From JAVBQG01 sp031549185 (GTDB taxonomy: Bacteria > Synergistota > Synergistia > Synergistales > Synergistaceae): 64,000 nucleotides of DNA. The notes beneath the pieces are model-generated. The model was not told the origin of the DNA, did no database searches, and saw nothing but the letters and a program-made list of their open reading frames with translations. Positions 7,049 to 15,968 of this stretch are shown one piece after another. The stretch lies in NCBI GenBank assembly GCA_031549185.1, contig JAVBQG010000006.1, positions 88,578 through 152,577 of the forward strand, in the 5' to 3' direction. How positions within the stretch are numbered: position 1 is the first letter of the stretch; each line of letters begins with the position of its first letter. The translations under genes and the position numbers were made by a program.

Positions 7049-8599
7049 ATGAAGAGGAAAACGCGCGTATCGATATTGTTATTGGCTCTTTTTATCGGAT
7101 TGTGGCTCGCCTCGGGGGCATTTGCGGCGACGAGGGACCTCCTCGTGATCAGAGGACAGTACGATCGGATCGAGGGCGTCCTGTCCGACCTCGGCTTCGG
7201 CGACAGGATGGACGTCGTTGCGGACGACTCGTCCGTCTTGTCGATGAATTTCTCGCAATACAGCGCCATTTTTATCAACTGCGACTACGACAACCCGACC
7301 GACAAACCGGACGCGGCGTTTTTGGAGAAGATCAAGGCCTTCGTGCACGGCGGCGGCATGATCTATGTCACCGACGACGCGGCCAACTTCCTGAAAAACT
7401 GGGAAGGCGAGATGCAGTACACGATCAACTACGACTCGGAGGTATGGGGCAGCGGAAACTGGAGGACGACAGTCGTGGACCCGGCGCTGCGGGCGAAGTT
7501 CCCCTCCGATCGCTTCGACTCGAACGGCGACGTGGTCATCCATCACTCCTACGACAACGGCGAGCAGATCGTAAACGCGGGCAGGGCGACCGTGCTGTTG
7601 AAGAACGGCAGCGACCCCGGCATCGATCCTGACGGCTTCCCGGTGGTCGCCGGGCAGGTTCAGGCGATCGACTTCCGCCCGTCGGCGGGCGGACGCGTCG
7701 TCTACACCACCTTTCACAACCACCCGCTGGACAACGTGCCCACGCCCGGCACGGACGACTATACCGCCTATCAGAACGTGCTCACGGTCATGAAGTACAT
7801 CTGCGGCTCGCTGGGGACGGCGACAGAGCAGGAGGTCCTGCTGGGGATCCTGGGCGCGAGCGTCTCCGACCTCGTCGGCAACCCGCAGGGCGGCAATTTC
7901 TCGGAGCTGGTGTCGGGGTGGAAGTTCGACATCCCCGCGGGCGCCTCGCAGCTGACGTTCGCGCTCTACGCGGCGACGACGCGCAGCGCGACGAGAGGCG
8001 CGGCGAACGATCCGGTCTTCACGCTGACCGCGCCGGACGGCACCACGCACCAAGCGCAGGCCAACCCCACGACGGGGCCGGTGGTCTTCCACGTGCCGGC
8101 ACAGCAGGGCCTGTGGAACGTGCAGTGCACGGATAACACGGGTGCCGTCCCATCCACGCAGATGACGACGGGCATGGCGCTCTCCGGCACGTTCGGCACG
8201 GCCAGCCCGGCGCCGGGCGGCAGCGTCACCCAGGTCGCCACGCCGACGGCGAACCCGGCGGGAGGCACCTACTCCTCCGCACGGAGCGTGACGCTCTCCT
8301 GTTCCACAAGCGGCGCGAAGATCTACTACACGCTGAACGGCTCCACACCGACGGCGAACGCCACGCCCTACACGAGCCCGATCGCCATCTCCTCCTCCAC
8401 GACGTTGAAGGCGATCGCGATCGCATCCGGCATGACGGACAGCTCGGTCATGACGCAGGTCTACACGATTTCACCCGGCGGCGGTACGAAGAGCAGCAGC
8501 AGCGGTTGCGACGCAGGCGCGATGGGGTTGCTGGCGGTGCTGCTGGGCTGTGCCCTGCGACTCCGCTCCGGGCACGATGGATGTAACAGGCGGAAGTAA
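7049..8599 (+). CDS. Secreted Synerg-CTERM protein with amidotransferase-like and CHB_HEX_C-like domains
   Basis: 516 residues from the ATG at 7049, which has AAGGAG ten bases upstream; a GTG at 7040 is too close to that site. The signal peptide ends near GAFAATRD. Residues about 25-260 (LLVIRGQYDRIEGVL..., AIFINCDYDNP, VHGGGMIYVTDD, VVYTTFHNHPLD) resemble the class-I glutamine-amidotransferase-like/ThuA fold, but I see no catalytic Cys-His-Glu set, so a non-enzymatic role is likely. Residues about 395-475 are a CHB_HEX_C-like domain similar to that in the protein at 4287. The tail has SGCDAGAMG and a hydrophobic helix but then RLRSGHDGCNRRK rather than a compact YLRRKR ending, so the sorting signal may be altered. 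It is co-oriented with, and close to, the luxR-type gene. Confidence 0.82.
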   Translation: MKRKTRVSILLLALFIGLWLASGAFAATRDLLVIRGQYDRIEGVLSDLGFGDRMDVVADDSSVLSMNFSQYSAIFINCDYDNPTDKPDAAFLEKIKAFVHGGGMIYVTDDAANFLKNWEGEMQYTINYDSEVWGSGNWRTTVVDPALRAKFPSDRFDSNGDVVIHHSYDNGEQIVNAGRATVLLKNGSDPGIDPDGFPVVAGQVQAIDFRPSAGGRVVYTTFHNHPLDNVPTPGTDDYTAYQNVLTVMKYICGSLGTATEQEVLLGILGASVSDLVGNPQGGNFSELVSGWKFDIPAGASQLTFALYAATTRSATRGAANDPVFTLTAPDGTTHQAQANPTTGPVVFHVPAQQGLWNVQCTDNTGAVPSTQMTTGMALSGTFGTASPAPGGSVTQVATPTANPAGGTYSSARSVTLSCSTSGAKIYYTLNGSTPTANATPYTSPIAISSSTTLKAIAIASGMTDSSVMTQVYTISPGGGTKSSSSGCDAGAMGLLAVLLGCALRLRSGHDGCNRRK

Positions 8600-8616
8600 G
8601 CAAGAGAAAAATATTT

Positions 8617-8640
8617 GGGGAGGCCGTGGGCGGTCTCCCC
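8617..8640 (+). other. GC-rich hairpin between secreted-protein genes
   Basis: GGGGAG and CTCCCC can pair around a 12-base loop. No T tract follows, so this may be an inefficient terminator or processing site. The rest of 8600-8694 shows only the ribosome binding site of the next gene. Confidence 0.35.
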
Positions 8641-8694
8641 TGCGATTGACTCGGAGCCGCAAGGATCGGGGTTTCGACGACGGGGGGTTATTTT

Positions 8695-9981
8695 GTGAGT
8701 GTCTTCGACTCGAAAGCAAAAAAATTATGCGGCGCCTTCTTCCTGGCGGCCGTTTCGCTCTTCTCGTTTATGGCATCGCCGTCGCCGGCGGCGCAGGCAC
8801 AGCCGGATATCGCGATCTCGCCGGCCGTGCCGCCGAAGGACACGGCGCGCTACGTGATGATGGTCTCCACATCGAGCGGCATGGGGATGGGCGCCAATCG
8901 CATGCTGATGCTCGACGCGCGCGGCCTGCCCGCAACCGCCACGCCGAACCTGGCGTGGCACATGATCCCGGAGGCGATGCGGATGGGCAAGTATCTTCCG
9001 CTGATCCGCCCGGAGCGGTCGATGGGCGGAACCGGCGGCGAGACGAGTACAAGCGAACGGGAGGACTGGACGACGAAGATCTACTGGAGCTGCGCGAAGG
9101 AGGTCCCCAAGGGACAGCCGATCGTGATCTCCACGAAGGACCAGAGCAAACAATCGCAACTGTTCGACGCGTATTCGGGCAACACTCTCAACTTCTGGAA
9201 GGAGCCGCCTAACGGCTGGGGCTGGGGCCAGTGGCCGAACAAGGAGTACTACGTCCAAGTCCCGATGAACGGTTCGCTCAAGGGCGACCATTTCGTGCAC
9301 GGCAACTACCTGCCGCACATCAAGTTCGGCGTGGCGCAGCACGACTTCCTGAGCGCGCTCAAGGTGAAGACCGGGGACGGCAACCTGAACGCGTTCATCC
9401 CCGTGACGTGGGAGAGCGTGCCTGGCGCGATCGGGTACTTCATCTACGCCATGGCGTCGAACGAGTCGAAGCGGGAGATGGTGATCTGGACGTCGTCGCA
9501 GAAGGCGACCTACGGCATCCAGTCGTACGAGCACTCCAGCCGCATCAAGGAGCTGGTAAAGATCGGCGTCGTGCTCAAGCCCGACGTGCAGGCGTGCAAC
9601 ATCCCGGCGGGGATCTTCGTCGGATACGAGCACCCGATGATCATGGTCTACGCGTGGGGCAACGACTATTGGAACTCATACCCTCCGAAGCCGGCCAACC
9701 CGCCGAAGGGCTGGAAACCCGACTGGACGGTGAACGGTCTCTTCCTCTCGCAGTGGAACGGGGTACCTGGTGCCCAAACGTCGGACGCGTCGCAGAGTTC
9801 GTATCAGGAAACCGATGCGGAAGATGAGGAGGCGGCGGCGGACTCCGCCTCGCAGCCGCAGAAGAGCACCGGCGGCAAATCGGCGGAGGAGAAAAAGCAG
9901 AACCAGGAGAAGAAGGATTCCGGCGGAGGACCGACCATCAACATCAACCTGCCCTCGATCAGCATCCCCAAGCCCTTCTAG
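8695..9981 (+). CDS. Secreted protein of unknown family, long paralogue
   Basis: 428 residues from a GTG start after GGGGGG. A signal peptide (to about residue 35, AAQAQPD) is followed by a conserved body: DIAISP--PPKDTARY, LDARGLPA, AWHMIPEAMRMGKYLPL, WTTKIYW, PKGQPIVI, GWGWGQWPN, and PVTWESVPGAIGYF-IYAMA. The body ends near NPPKGWKPDW. The last part resembles a fibronectin-like strand pattern. An acidic, Ser/Lys/Glu-rich low-complexity tail (about 360-415) and a short hydrophobic end follow; these are absent from the neighbouring paralogue at 10072. I recognise no family. It may be an outer-surface or periplasmic protein. The two genes are separated by a terminator, so they can be expressed independently. 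Confidence 0.8.
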   Translation: MSVFDSKAKKLCGAFFLAAVSLFSFMASPSPAAQAQPDIAISPAVPPKDTARYVMMVSTSSGMGMGANRMLMLDARGLPATATPNLAWHMIPEAMRMGKYLPLIRPERSMGGTGGETSTSEREDWTTKIYWSCAKEVPKGQPIVISTKDQSKQSQLFDAYSGNTLNFWKEPPNGWGWGQWPNKEYYVQVPMNGSLKGDHFVHGNYLPHIKFGVAQHDFLSALKVKTGDGNLNAFIPVTWESVPGAIGYFIYAMASNESKREMVIWTSSQKATYGIQSYEHSSRIKELVKIGVVLKPDVQACNIPAGIFVGYEHPMIMVYAWGNDYWNSYPPKPANPPKGWKPDWTVNGLFLSQWNGVPGAQTSDASQSSYQETDAEDEEAAADSASQPQKSTGGKSAEEKKQNQEKKDSGGGPTININLPSISIPKPF

Positions 9982-9988
9982 GGAGGCG

Positions 9989-10024
9989 AAACCCGGACTC
10001 GACATCACCCCGCAGTCCGGGTTT
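9989..10024 (+). terminator. Intrinsic terminator between the two paralogous secreted genes
   Basis: AAACCCGGACT pairs with AGTCCGGGTTT around a 14-base loop and is followed by CATTTT. Confidence 0.75.
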
Positions 10025-10071
10025 CATTTTGATCCCCTCCGATTCGAACGCTCAGGCAGGAGGAACGAGAC

Positions 10072-11169
10072 ATGAGCAACTTCAATCTGAAAAAAAAGAG
10101 AACCTTGCGCGGCATGCTTTTCCCCGCCGCGATCCTGCTGCTCTTGGCGGCGTCCCCTCTTCACGCGGCACAGGCGGATATCGCGATCTCTCCGCCCGTA
10201 ACGCCGAAGGACACCGCGCGGTACAGAATGGTGGCCACCACGACGAGCGGCGTCGGAATTGCCAGCCAACGAATCCTGACACTGGACGCGCGCGGTCTCC
10301 CGGCAAGGGGTACGCCGAACAAGGCATGGCACATGATCCCCGAGGCGATGCGGATGGGGCGATACCTCCCCCTGGCCCGCCCTGCCCGGTTCTTCGGCGA
10401 AAAGGAGTACCTCGACGAATACGAGCCCGACGGCTGGACGACGAAGATCTACTGGGGCAGCGCGAAAGAGACTCCCAAAGGCCAGCCGATCGTGATCGCC
10501 CCGGAGGACGACGGCAAGCGCTCACAATTGTACGACGCGCAGAGCGGGAAGACGAGCCTATCCCTCCGGAGGGAGCCGGCAAAGGGCTGGGGGTGGGGAC
10601 AGTGGTCGAACGAGGACCTGCAGGTCCGGTTCTCCCCCGATAGCTCTCTCAGAGGCAATCACCTCGTACATGGCAATTTTTTGCCGCACATCAAGTTCGC
10701 CGTATCGCAGCACGATTTTCTGGAACCGCTCCGGGTTCAAACCGGTGACGGCAACTTGCACGCGCCCATCCCCGTAACGTGGAAACCCGTGCCGAGGGCG
10801 ATCGGATACTTCGTCTACGCAGTGGCCGACGACGAGTTGAAGAAGGAGTACGTGATTTGGACGTCGTCGCGGAGGGCGACCCACGGCATGCAGTCGTGCG
10901 AGCACTCGGACCGCGTCAGGACGCTGGCGGACGCCGGCGTCCTGCTCAAACCGGATGTGCTGTCGTGCAACATCCCGATGGGAATCTTCGCGGGATACGA
11001 GAACGTCATGATCATGGTATACGCATGGGGAGACGACTATCGGGCATCGTATCCGCCCAGGCCCACGAACCCGCCGAAGGGTTGGAAACCGGATTGGAGA
11101 GTAAGCGGTCTCTTCTTCGCACGGTGGTCGGGCATACCCGGCACCGAGAAGCTGCGTCCCGTGCCGTAA
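10072..11169 (+). CDS. Secreted protein of unknown family, short paralogue
   Basis: 365 residues with a good ribosome binding site (GCAGGAGG) and a signal peptide ending near HAAQADIAISP. It aligns along nearly its whole length with the protein at 8695: DTARYRM, LDARGLPA, KAWHMIPEAMRMGRYLPL, WTTKIYW, PKGQPIVI, GWGWGQWSNED, PHIKFAVSQHDFL, NPPKGWKPDW. It stops shortly after this body and lacks the charged tail. This is a tandem duplication. Conserved Trp- and Gly-rich motifs and the export signal argue for a folded extracytoplasmic domain. Function unknown. The downstream gap (11170-11257) has no gene and separates it from a convergent kinase gene. Confidence 0.8.
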   Translation: MSNFNLKKKRTLRGMLFPAAILLLLAASPLHAAQADIAISPPVTPKDTARYRMVATTTSGVGIASQRILTLDARGLPARGTPNKAWHMIPEAMRMGRYLPLARPARFFGEKEYLDEYEPDGWTTKIYWGSAKETPKGQPIVIAPEDDGKRSQLYDAQSGKTSLSLRREPAKGWGWGQWSNEDLQVRFSPDSSLRGNHLVHGNFLPHIKFAVSQHDFLEPLRVQTGDGNLHAPIPVTWKPVPRAIGYFVYAVADDELKKEYVIWTSSRRATHGMQSCEHSDRVRTLADAGVLLKPDVLSCNIPMGIFAGYENVMIMVYAWGDDYRASYPPRPTNPPKGWKPDWRVSGLFFARWSGIPGTEKLRPVP

Positions 11170-11257
11170 CATATGTCGCGGCGCTCGCGCAAAACCCGGC
11201 CCGGTTCAATACGCCCCAGTTCCGGCCATGACGGCGGTACGAAAACATGTATAGGGG

Positions 11258-12964
11258 TTATCTCAGGTACTTTGCCAGCTTGCCCAGCAGCACGTCGACG
11301 TCCACGGGCTTGCCGATGTGATCGACCATACCGGCCTCGCGGCAGGCGGCGACGTCCTCGGCGAAGGCATTTGCCGTCATCGCGACGATGGGCACCGACC
11401 GCGACTGCGGGACATCCAGCGCCCGGATCCTGCGCGTGGCCTCCAGGCCGTCCATGACGGGCATTTGTAGATCCATCAGAATCATGTCGTATTTCCCGGG
11501 GGCCGCGGCGAAGGCCGCAAGCGCCTCCTGGCCGTTCTCCTCGCAGACGATGTCGATCTTCGTGTCCTCCAGCAGCGTCACGACGATCTCGCGGTTGATC
11601 TCAATGTCCTCCACCAGCATCAGCGTTCGGCCAGCGTAGGTACGGCCCGTACCGATCTCCACCCGCCCCTCCGGCTCCGAGGGGGCCTTCGGGCAACCTG
11701 TGAGGTATCCCGCCTTCACGGTGAAGAAAAAGCGCGAGCCGACTCCGTCGTCCCCATCCTCGACGCCGATCCGTCCTCCCATCAACTCCACGATCTGCTT
11801 GCTGATGGCGAGCCCCAGGCCCGTGCCGCCGTACTTGCGCGCGATGCTTCCATCGGCCTGCTCGAAGGCGAGGAAGAGCTTCCCTTTCTGTTCGGGAGAG
11901 ATACCGATCCCGGTGTCGGTCACGGCGACGCCGATCTCGCAATCCTCCTCGTTCACCGGCGAGGCGCGCCACACCTCGAGGCGGACCCTTCCGCCCTCCG
12001 GCGTAAACTTGACCGCGTTGGAGAGCAGGTTCATGATGACCTGCGAGAGGCGCATCTCGTCGCCCCGGACGTACTGCGGCAACCGGTCGTCCATGCGGAC
12101 ATCGAGGGCGATGTCCTTCTCCTCCGCCTTGACGACGATTACGCCGGCGATCGTATCGATCATCCTGCCGAGGTTGTAGACGCTCTCGGCGAGCTCCAGC
12201 TTGTTCGCTTCGATCTTGGATATGTCGAGGATGTCGTTGATGAGGCCGAGAAGCTGGCGGGAGGCCGTGTCGATCTTCTCCAGGCAGTACACGGCCCTCT
12301 CGGTCGTGCCGGCTGAGATTCCGATCTTCGTCATGCCGATGATCGCGTTGAGGGGCGTTCGAATTTCGTGGCTCATGTTCGCCAGAAAGGTGCTCTTCGC
12401 GCGCGTGGCGGACTCCGCCTGCACCTTCGCGGCCAGAAGTTCGCTCGTATCGTGGAGCAGCACGACCATCCCGGTGAGCTGCCGTTCTTCGCTCAGCGCG
12501 GGTGCGACGCTCACGGAGAAAAAAACGCCGCGGCCACTGGCGATCTCCGAGTCGAAGGAGAGCATCCCCTTCGTCGCCTTGATCACCTGGAACGCAGCGT
12601 CCATACGGTCGGCGAAATCGTTGTCGAACAGCTCCCGCATGAGCGGAACGATCTCCAGCCCGATGAGTTCGGAGACATCGCGGCCGAAGAGCCTTCTCAC
12701 GGAGGAGGTGCAGAGGAGGATCCTCGCCTCCGTATCGAGCAGAAACATGCCGTCCGGGCAGTTGTCGCGCAACATCTGATTGTACAGCATCTGGGCCTCT
12801 TTTTCCTTCTCGTTGTAGTCACGAAGGGCGACCGCTTGCTTGTACAAGTGCGTCATGTTTTCATATTCCCGCTGCAGCCGATCGTATTTCCGCGAGAGCG
12901 CCTGCAGCGCCTTCTTGGCGGAGGCAAAATCCTCCGTCGGCGGAATAGCCGGCTCCCGGTTCAT
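11258..12964 (-). CDS. Cytoplasmic hybrid sensor histidine kinase (PAS-HisKA-HATPase-REC)
   Basis: 568 residues, no membrane helix. A coiled-coil-like N-terminus (about 13-65) leads to a PAS-type sensor (about 65-180). The HisKA box FLANMSHEIRTPLNA has the phospho-acceptor H199. ATPase motifs are NLLSNAVKFT (N box), DTGIG (G1) and GGTGLGLAI (G2). The C-terminal receiver carries D498 in MILMDLQMPVMDG and the late lysine in GKPV. Autophosphorylation at H199 and transfer to D498 is the expected chemistry. It lies 34 bp downstream of a FIST-domain gene on the same strand, so the FIST protein probably supplies sensory input. No separate output regulator is adjacent. Confidence 0.92.
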   Translation of the reverse strand: MNREPAIPPTEDFASAKKALQALSRKYDRLQREYENMTHLYKQAVALRDYNEKEKEAQMLYNQMLRDNCPDGMFLLDTEARILLCTSSVRRLFGRDVSELIGLEIVPLMRELFDNDFADRMDAAFQVIKATKGMLSFDSEIASGRGVFFSVSVAPALSEERQLTGMVVLLHDTSELLAAKVQAESATRAKSTFLANMSHEIRTPLNAIIGMTKIGISAGTTERAVYCLEKIDTASRQLLGLINDILDISKIEANKLELAESVYNLGRMIDTIAGVIVVKAEEKDIALDVRMDDRLPQYVRGDEMRLSQVIMNLLSNAVKFTPEGGRVRLEVWRASPVNEEDCEIGVAVTDTGIGISPEQKGKLFLAFEQADGSIARKYGGTGLGLAISKQIVELMGGRIGVEDGDDGVGSRFFFTVKAGYLTGCPKAPSEPEGRVEIGTGRTYAGRTLMLVEDIEINREIVVTLLEDTKIDIVCEENGQEALAAFAAAPGKYDMILMDLQMPVMDGLEATRRIRALDVPQSRSVPIVAMTANAFAEDVAACREAGMVDHIGKPVDVDVLLGKLAKYLR

Positions 12965-12998
12965 AGACGTGAAACAGCCCCCCTTTTCGAAAAGAGGC

Positions 12999-14204
12999 CT
13001 ACAACGCGCAGATCGTCATCGTCGCGTTGTGGAAGCGGTTGACGGCCTTGCCTTCGCGCACCGAGGTCGGCGCGATCTCCCCGAAGGCGTAGAGCCCGGA
13101 TACGGAGAGCCCGGGCGGCAGTATTTCGCGGACCAGATTTCCCTCGGCGTTCTTCTGATCCGCTAGGAACATGTTCCGCAGACTGCAGCTCGCGACGAAG
13201 ACCGTAGAGTAACGATAGTCGTCCGTCTCTGCCGCCTCGATCTTCCGGGTGATCTCTCGCAGCGCTTCTTCGCTGGTCGCCTTGACGTCCATGTCGTCGC
13301 AGAAGAGAAGGCCGATGTAGGAGTTCTCCGGCACGTTGGCGAAGCAGGAGACCTCGCCCGTATCCTTGTCGTACGTGTTGAGCGCTCGCGAGACGAGAAC
13401 GCCGTCGTTGTCCTTCTCGTTCTGCATCTCCACGAAGAATTGATAGTTCCAGAGGACCTTCGTCTCGTCGTCGATGAAGGGGAACTCCTTCAGGTACTCG
13501 TACGCCGGACGGCCGTCGATCTCGCAGATGATGTTGTCGTGCGCCTTCGTGACCTTCCGCTTGGAGAGAGGCGCGGAGCCGGCGAGGTTCTTCACCTCGA
13601 AGATCGGCCGCACGTCGCCCGCGATCAGGAGGAGCGCCAGGCGGTCGCCCCCGCTCTCGCCGTCCAGGAAGACCTGCTGCGCGCTGAACTCGAAGTCGTC
13701 GGCCGCCACGTATCCGAAGACGGGCAGGGAGCCGCACGCCTCCGAGAGGGTGGCGAGGCCGTCGTCGGACGAATAGCTCTGCACGATGGAGGTGACGCAG
13801 AAGACCATCCGTGGCTCGGCCGCCGGATCCTTCGCCCTCAGCTTCGCCAGAGCGGCCTCGTAAGTGCCCCTGATGCGTTCTCTCGGGTTCTCGGCCATGG
13901 AGTCGCCGATCGCCGTCGCGAAGAGGCAGTCGTCGGACGTCATCACGTGCAACATCGCCGCGAGCTCATGATGCCCGTCGTTCGACAGCGTGGCGGCGCC
14001 GGCCGTCGTTCCGCCGATGACGGAAAAACCGAGCGCCTCGCAGAGGGCGGCGGACAGCTCGCCAACCTCCATGTGAGGCTGCGCATGAAGGACGGCGACG
14101 CTCTCCTTCCCCGGCACGAGCTTCTCCCGGACCTGGCCCAGCAACTCCTCCACTGCCGCGGGGATATCGTCGAGCTCGTAGGTGATGGCCGTTGCGGATC
14201 TCAT
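12999..14204 (-). CDS. FIST-domain sensory protein (FIST_N and FIST_C)
   Basis: 401 residues from the ATG at 14204, which has AGGAGGAGG upstream; a further upstream start at 14351 would add 49 residues without family support. The N-terminal half contains VIGGTTAGA, typical of FIST_N. The C-terminal half (from about residue 230, GRPAYEYLKEF, to CSLRNMFLADQ and GEIAP) matches FIST_C. FIST proteins are predicted small-ligand sensors, often of amino acids, and are frequently encoded beside histidine kinases. Here a hybrid kinase gene follows directly. No membrane segment is seen, so the pair works in the cytoplasm. Ligand unknown. Confidence 0.85.
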   Translation of the reverse strand: MRSATAITYELDDIPAAVEELLGQVREKLVPGKESVAVLHAQPHMEVGELSAALCEALGFSVIGGTTAGAATLSNDGHHELAAMLHVMTSDDCLFATAIGDSMAENPRERIRGTYEAALAKLRAKDPAAEPRMVFCVTSIVQSYSSDDGLATLSEACGSLPVFGYVAADDFEFSAQQVFLDGESGGDRLALLLIAGDVRPIFEVKNLAGSAPLSKRKVTKAHDNIICEIDGRPAYEYLKEFPFIDDETKVLWNYQFFVEMQNEKDNDGVLVSRALNTYDKDTGEVSCFANVPENSYIGLLFCDDMDVKATSEEALREITRKIEAAETDDYRYSTVFVASCSLRNMFLADQKNAEGNLVREILPPGLSVSGLYAFGEIAPTSVREGKAVNRFHNATMTICAL

Positions 14205-14367
14205 AGGCAGTCCTCCTCCTTGTGTTACATAGGATTCGCATATTACTATACCATACTCAAAAAACCCCGGAAGCGGTCGAACCCCGGATATAAAGATAAA
14301 AAAAGAGAACCGCGGACGATCGACGGGTCGCGCGATTCTTGGATAGATCACAGAAGAATTTTCTCCG

Positions 14368-14838
14368 TTACCCCGGGAACGAGCACTCCATGTGCAGAAT
14401 GGGAAAGGGACGGCCCGCGCTGTCGACGGCGGACCGCCCGACCACCTTGCAGCCCTGCCGCAGGTAGAAACCGACCGCGCCCTCGTTGCGCTCGTTGACG
14501 TCGAGCTTGCCCGCCTTCATCTCGAAGACCGCGTGCACGAAGAGCCGCTTGCCGATGCTCCTGCCCATGTACTTCGGCAACACGAACAGCATCTCGATCT
14601 TGTCGCCCACGATGGCCACGAAACCGGAGATCGCCCCCGCGTCGTCACGCATGTATACGACGTTCGCGCCGGGGAGATACCTGTTCCTGACATCCGCCTT
14701 GATCGAGGCGATGTCCGCCGGGGTCAGGAAGTGGTGCGTCTCCTTCACGGAAGCCTCCCACAGCTCCGTGAGCTCGTCGTAGTCGCCTTCGTTCGCGGTG
14801 TAAAATTTGGTGGAGGAATGCCCTTCGACCGTCTGCAA
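14368..14838 (-). CDS. GNAT-family N-acetyltransferase
   Basis: 156 residues from a TTG start with GGGAG nine bases upstream. The GNAT core is visible: SGFVAIVGDKIEMLFVLPKYMGRSIGKRLF includes the acetyl-CoA pyrophosphate loop (Q/RxxGxG/A-like, here YMGRSIGKRL). NEGAVGFYLRQGCKVVGR is the C-terminal beta-bulge strand. Length and layout fit small-molecule or peptide acetyltransferases of the YjaB type. Substrate cannot be inferred. It stands alone between the FIST gene and a radical SAM gene, all on the minus strand. Confidence 0.8.
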   Translation of the reverse strand: MQTVEGHSSTKFYTANEGDYDELTELWEASVKETHHFLTPADIASIKADVRNRYLPGANVVYMRDDAGAISGFVAIVGDKIEMLFVLPKYMGRSIGKRLFVHAVFEMKAGKLDVNERNEGAVGFYLRQGCKVVGRSAVDSAGRPFPILHMECSFPG

Positions 14839-14946
14839 ACCATATCACTCCCAAATCGCACGTGCTTTCGAATCGTTGACGAATCATCGAACAGGGACGA
14901 CCCATTATAATACGAAATGCCGCCCGATGCGAATCGATATTGCAGC

Positions 14947-15879
14947 TCACCCGGCGCGATCGTCGGTCTCCCCCCGAAACAGCGTCGACTGCCGCCCTCC
15001 GTACCCCTTGCGGTATGCGGCGACGACGTCGGGCATTCTATGGAGCAGGCCGAAGCGGCCGCACTCCGCCGCGAAGATCGCGGAGAGCTCGCGCATCCGC
15101 GGCGAAGGACACCGGTAGCGGCCGCCGAATTCCTTCGCGTACCGCGCGCACAGCCCCGGCGAGATCCCGTCGAGCCTTTCGTAGAGGTACTCCCGCTGGC
15201 CGTCGCGCATCGAGAGGCCGAAAACCGGATAGACGAAGCGAGCCCCGGCATCGGCCGCGGTGCGCAGGATGGCCAGAATATTTTCCGGCGTGTCGTTCAC
15301 GAAGGGCAGAAGCGGCATCATCAGGACGCCGCAGAAGACACCCGCATCGGCGAGGCATCGCAACGCGGCGAAGCGGGAGCGCGTGGCGGGCGCATCCGGT
15401 TCGATCTTCGCGCACAAGCCGTCGTCCGCCGTCGTGATCGTGATCTTGACGATGGCGGGGAAATTTCGCCCGATCTGGCGCAGAACATCGGCGTCGCGCG
15501 CGACGAGGTCCCCCTTCGTGTCGATCGCCACGCCGAAGTGCGCGGAGGCGATCAGCTCGAGCGCGCCTCTTGTGAGCTTCAACTCCCGCTCGAGGGGGTT
15601 GTACGGGTCGCTCATGGCGCCCGTCGCGATCACGCCGGGGCTGCGGCGCCTGCTTCTGCGGTTTTCGCGGAGCAGGGCGAGCGCGTTCGCTTTGACCTTC
15701 ACGCGGTCGAAATCATCGTTCCGATAGCAGTCGCTGCGGCTGTCGCAGTAGATACAGCCGTGGCTGCATCCGCGATAGACGTTCATGTTGTAGTCCACGC
15801 CGAACCATTGCGAGCCGTCCTCCACCTTCGTCAGGATAGCCTTCGCCGGCACGGCAGAGATTGCATTAGAAGAAATCAT
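14947..15879 (-). CDS. SPL-family radical SAM protein
   Basis: 310 residues. CSHGCIYCDSRSDCY carries the CxxxCxxC motif for the [4Fe-4S]-SAM cluster, within the NVYRGCSHGCIYC context typical of spore-photoproduct-lyase-like (SPL) radical SAM proteins. GVIATGAMSDPYNPLE and ELIASAHFGVAIDTKG are further family blocks, and the C-terminal CRFGL-type region ends in a basic tail. Non-sporulating bacteria use these proteins for poorly known reactions, some DNA- or RNA-associated. It is the most downstream gene of a minus-strand group but is separated by a terminator from the preceding small gene. Substrate unknown. Confidence 0.82.
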   Translation of the reverse strand: MISSNAISAVPAKAILTKVEDGSQWFGVDYNMNVYRGCSHGCIYCDSRSDCYRNDDFDRVKVKANALALLRENRRSRRRSPGVIATGAMSDPYNPLERELKLTRGALELIASAHFGVAIDTKGDLVARDADVLRQIGRNFPAIVKITITTADDGLCAKIEPDAPATRSRFAALRCLADAGVFCGVLMMPLLPFVNDTPENILAILRTAADAGARFVYPVFGLSMRDGQREYLYERLDGISPGLCARYAKEFGGRYRCPSPRMRELSAIFAAECGRFGLLHRMPDVVAAYRKGYGGRQSTLFRGETDDRAG

Positions 15880-15884
15880 CGCCC

Positions 15885-15912
15885 TAAAAAACGGGGCCGA
15901 AGGAGGCCCCGT
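15885..15912 (-). terminator. Terminator of the first small ACT-like gene
   Basis: On the minus strand ACGGGGCC and GGCCCCGT form a stem with a 6-base loop, followed by a T run (complement of the A run at 15886-15891). Confidence 0.8.
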
Positions 15913-15968
15913 CGATCGGGCCCGCTTCGGCTCCCCTGCGATATGCGCAATCCGATCGGCACTTCCGT

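Noticed and set aside
10003..10011. ATCACCCC in the terminator loop between the secreted paralogues
   Set aside because: It lies in the loop of an intrinsic terminator, not near a promoter, so it is probably coincidental.
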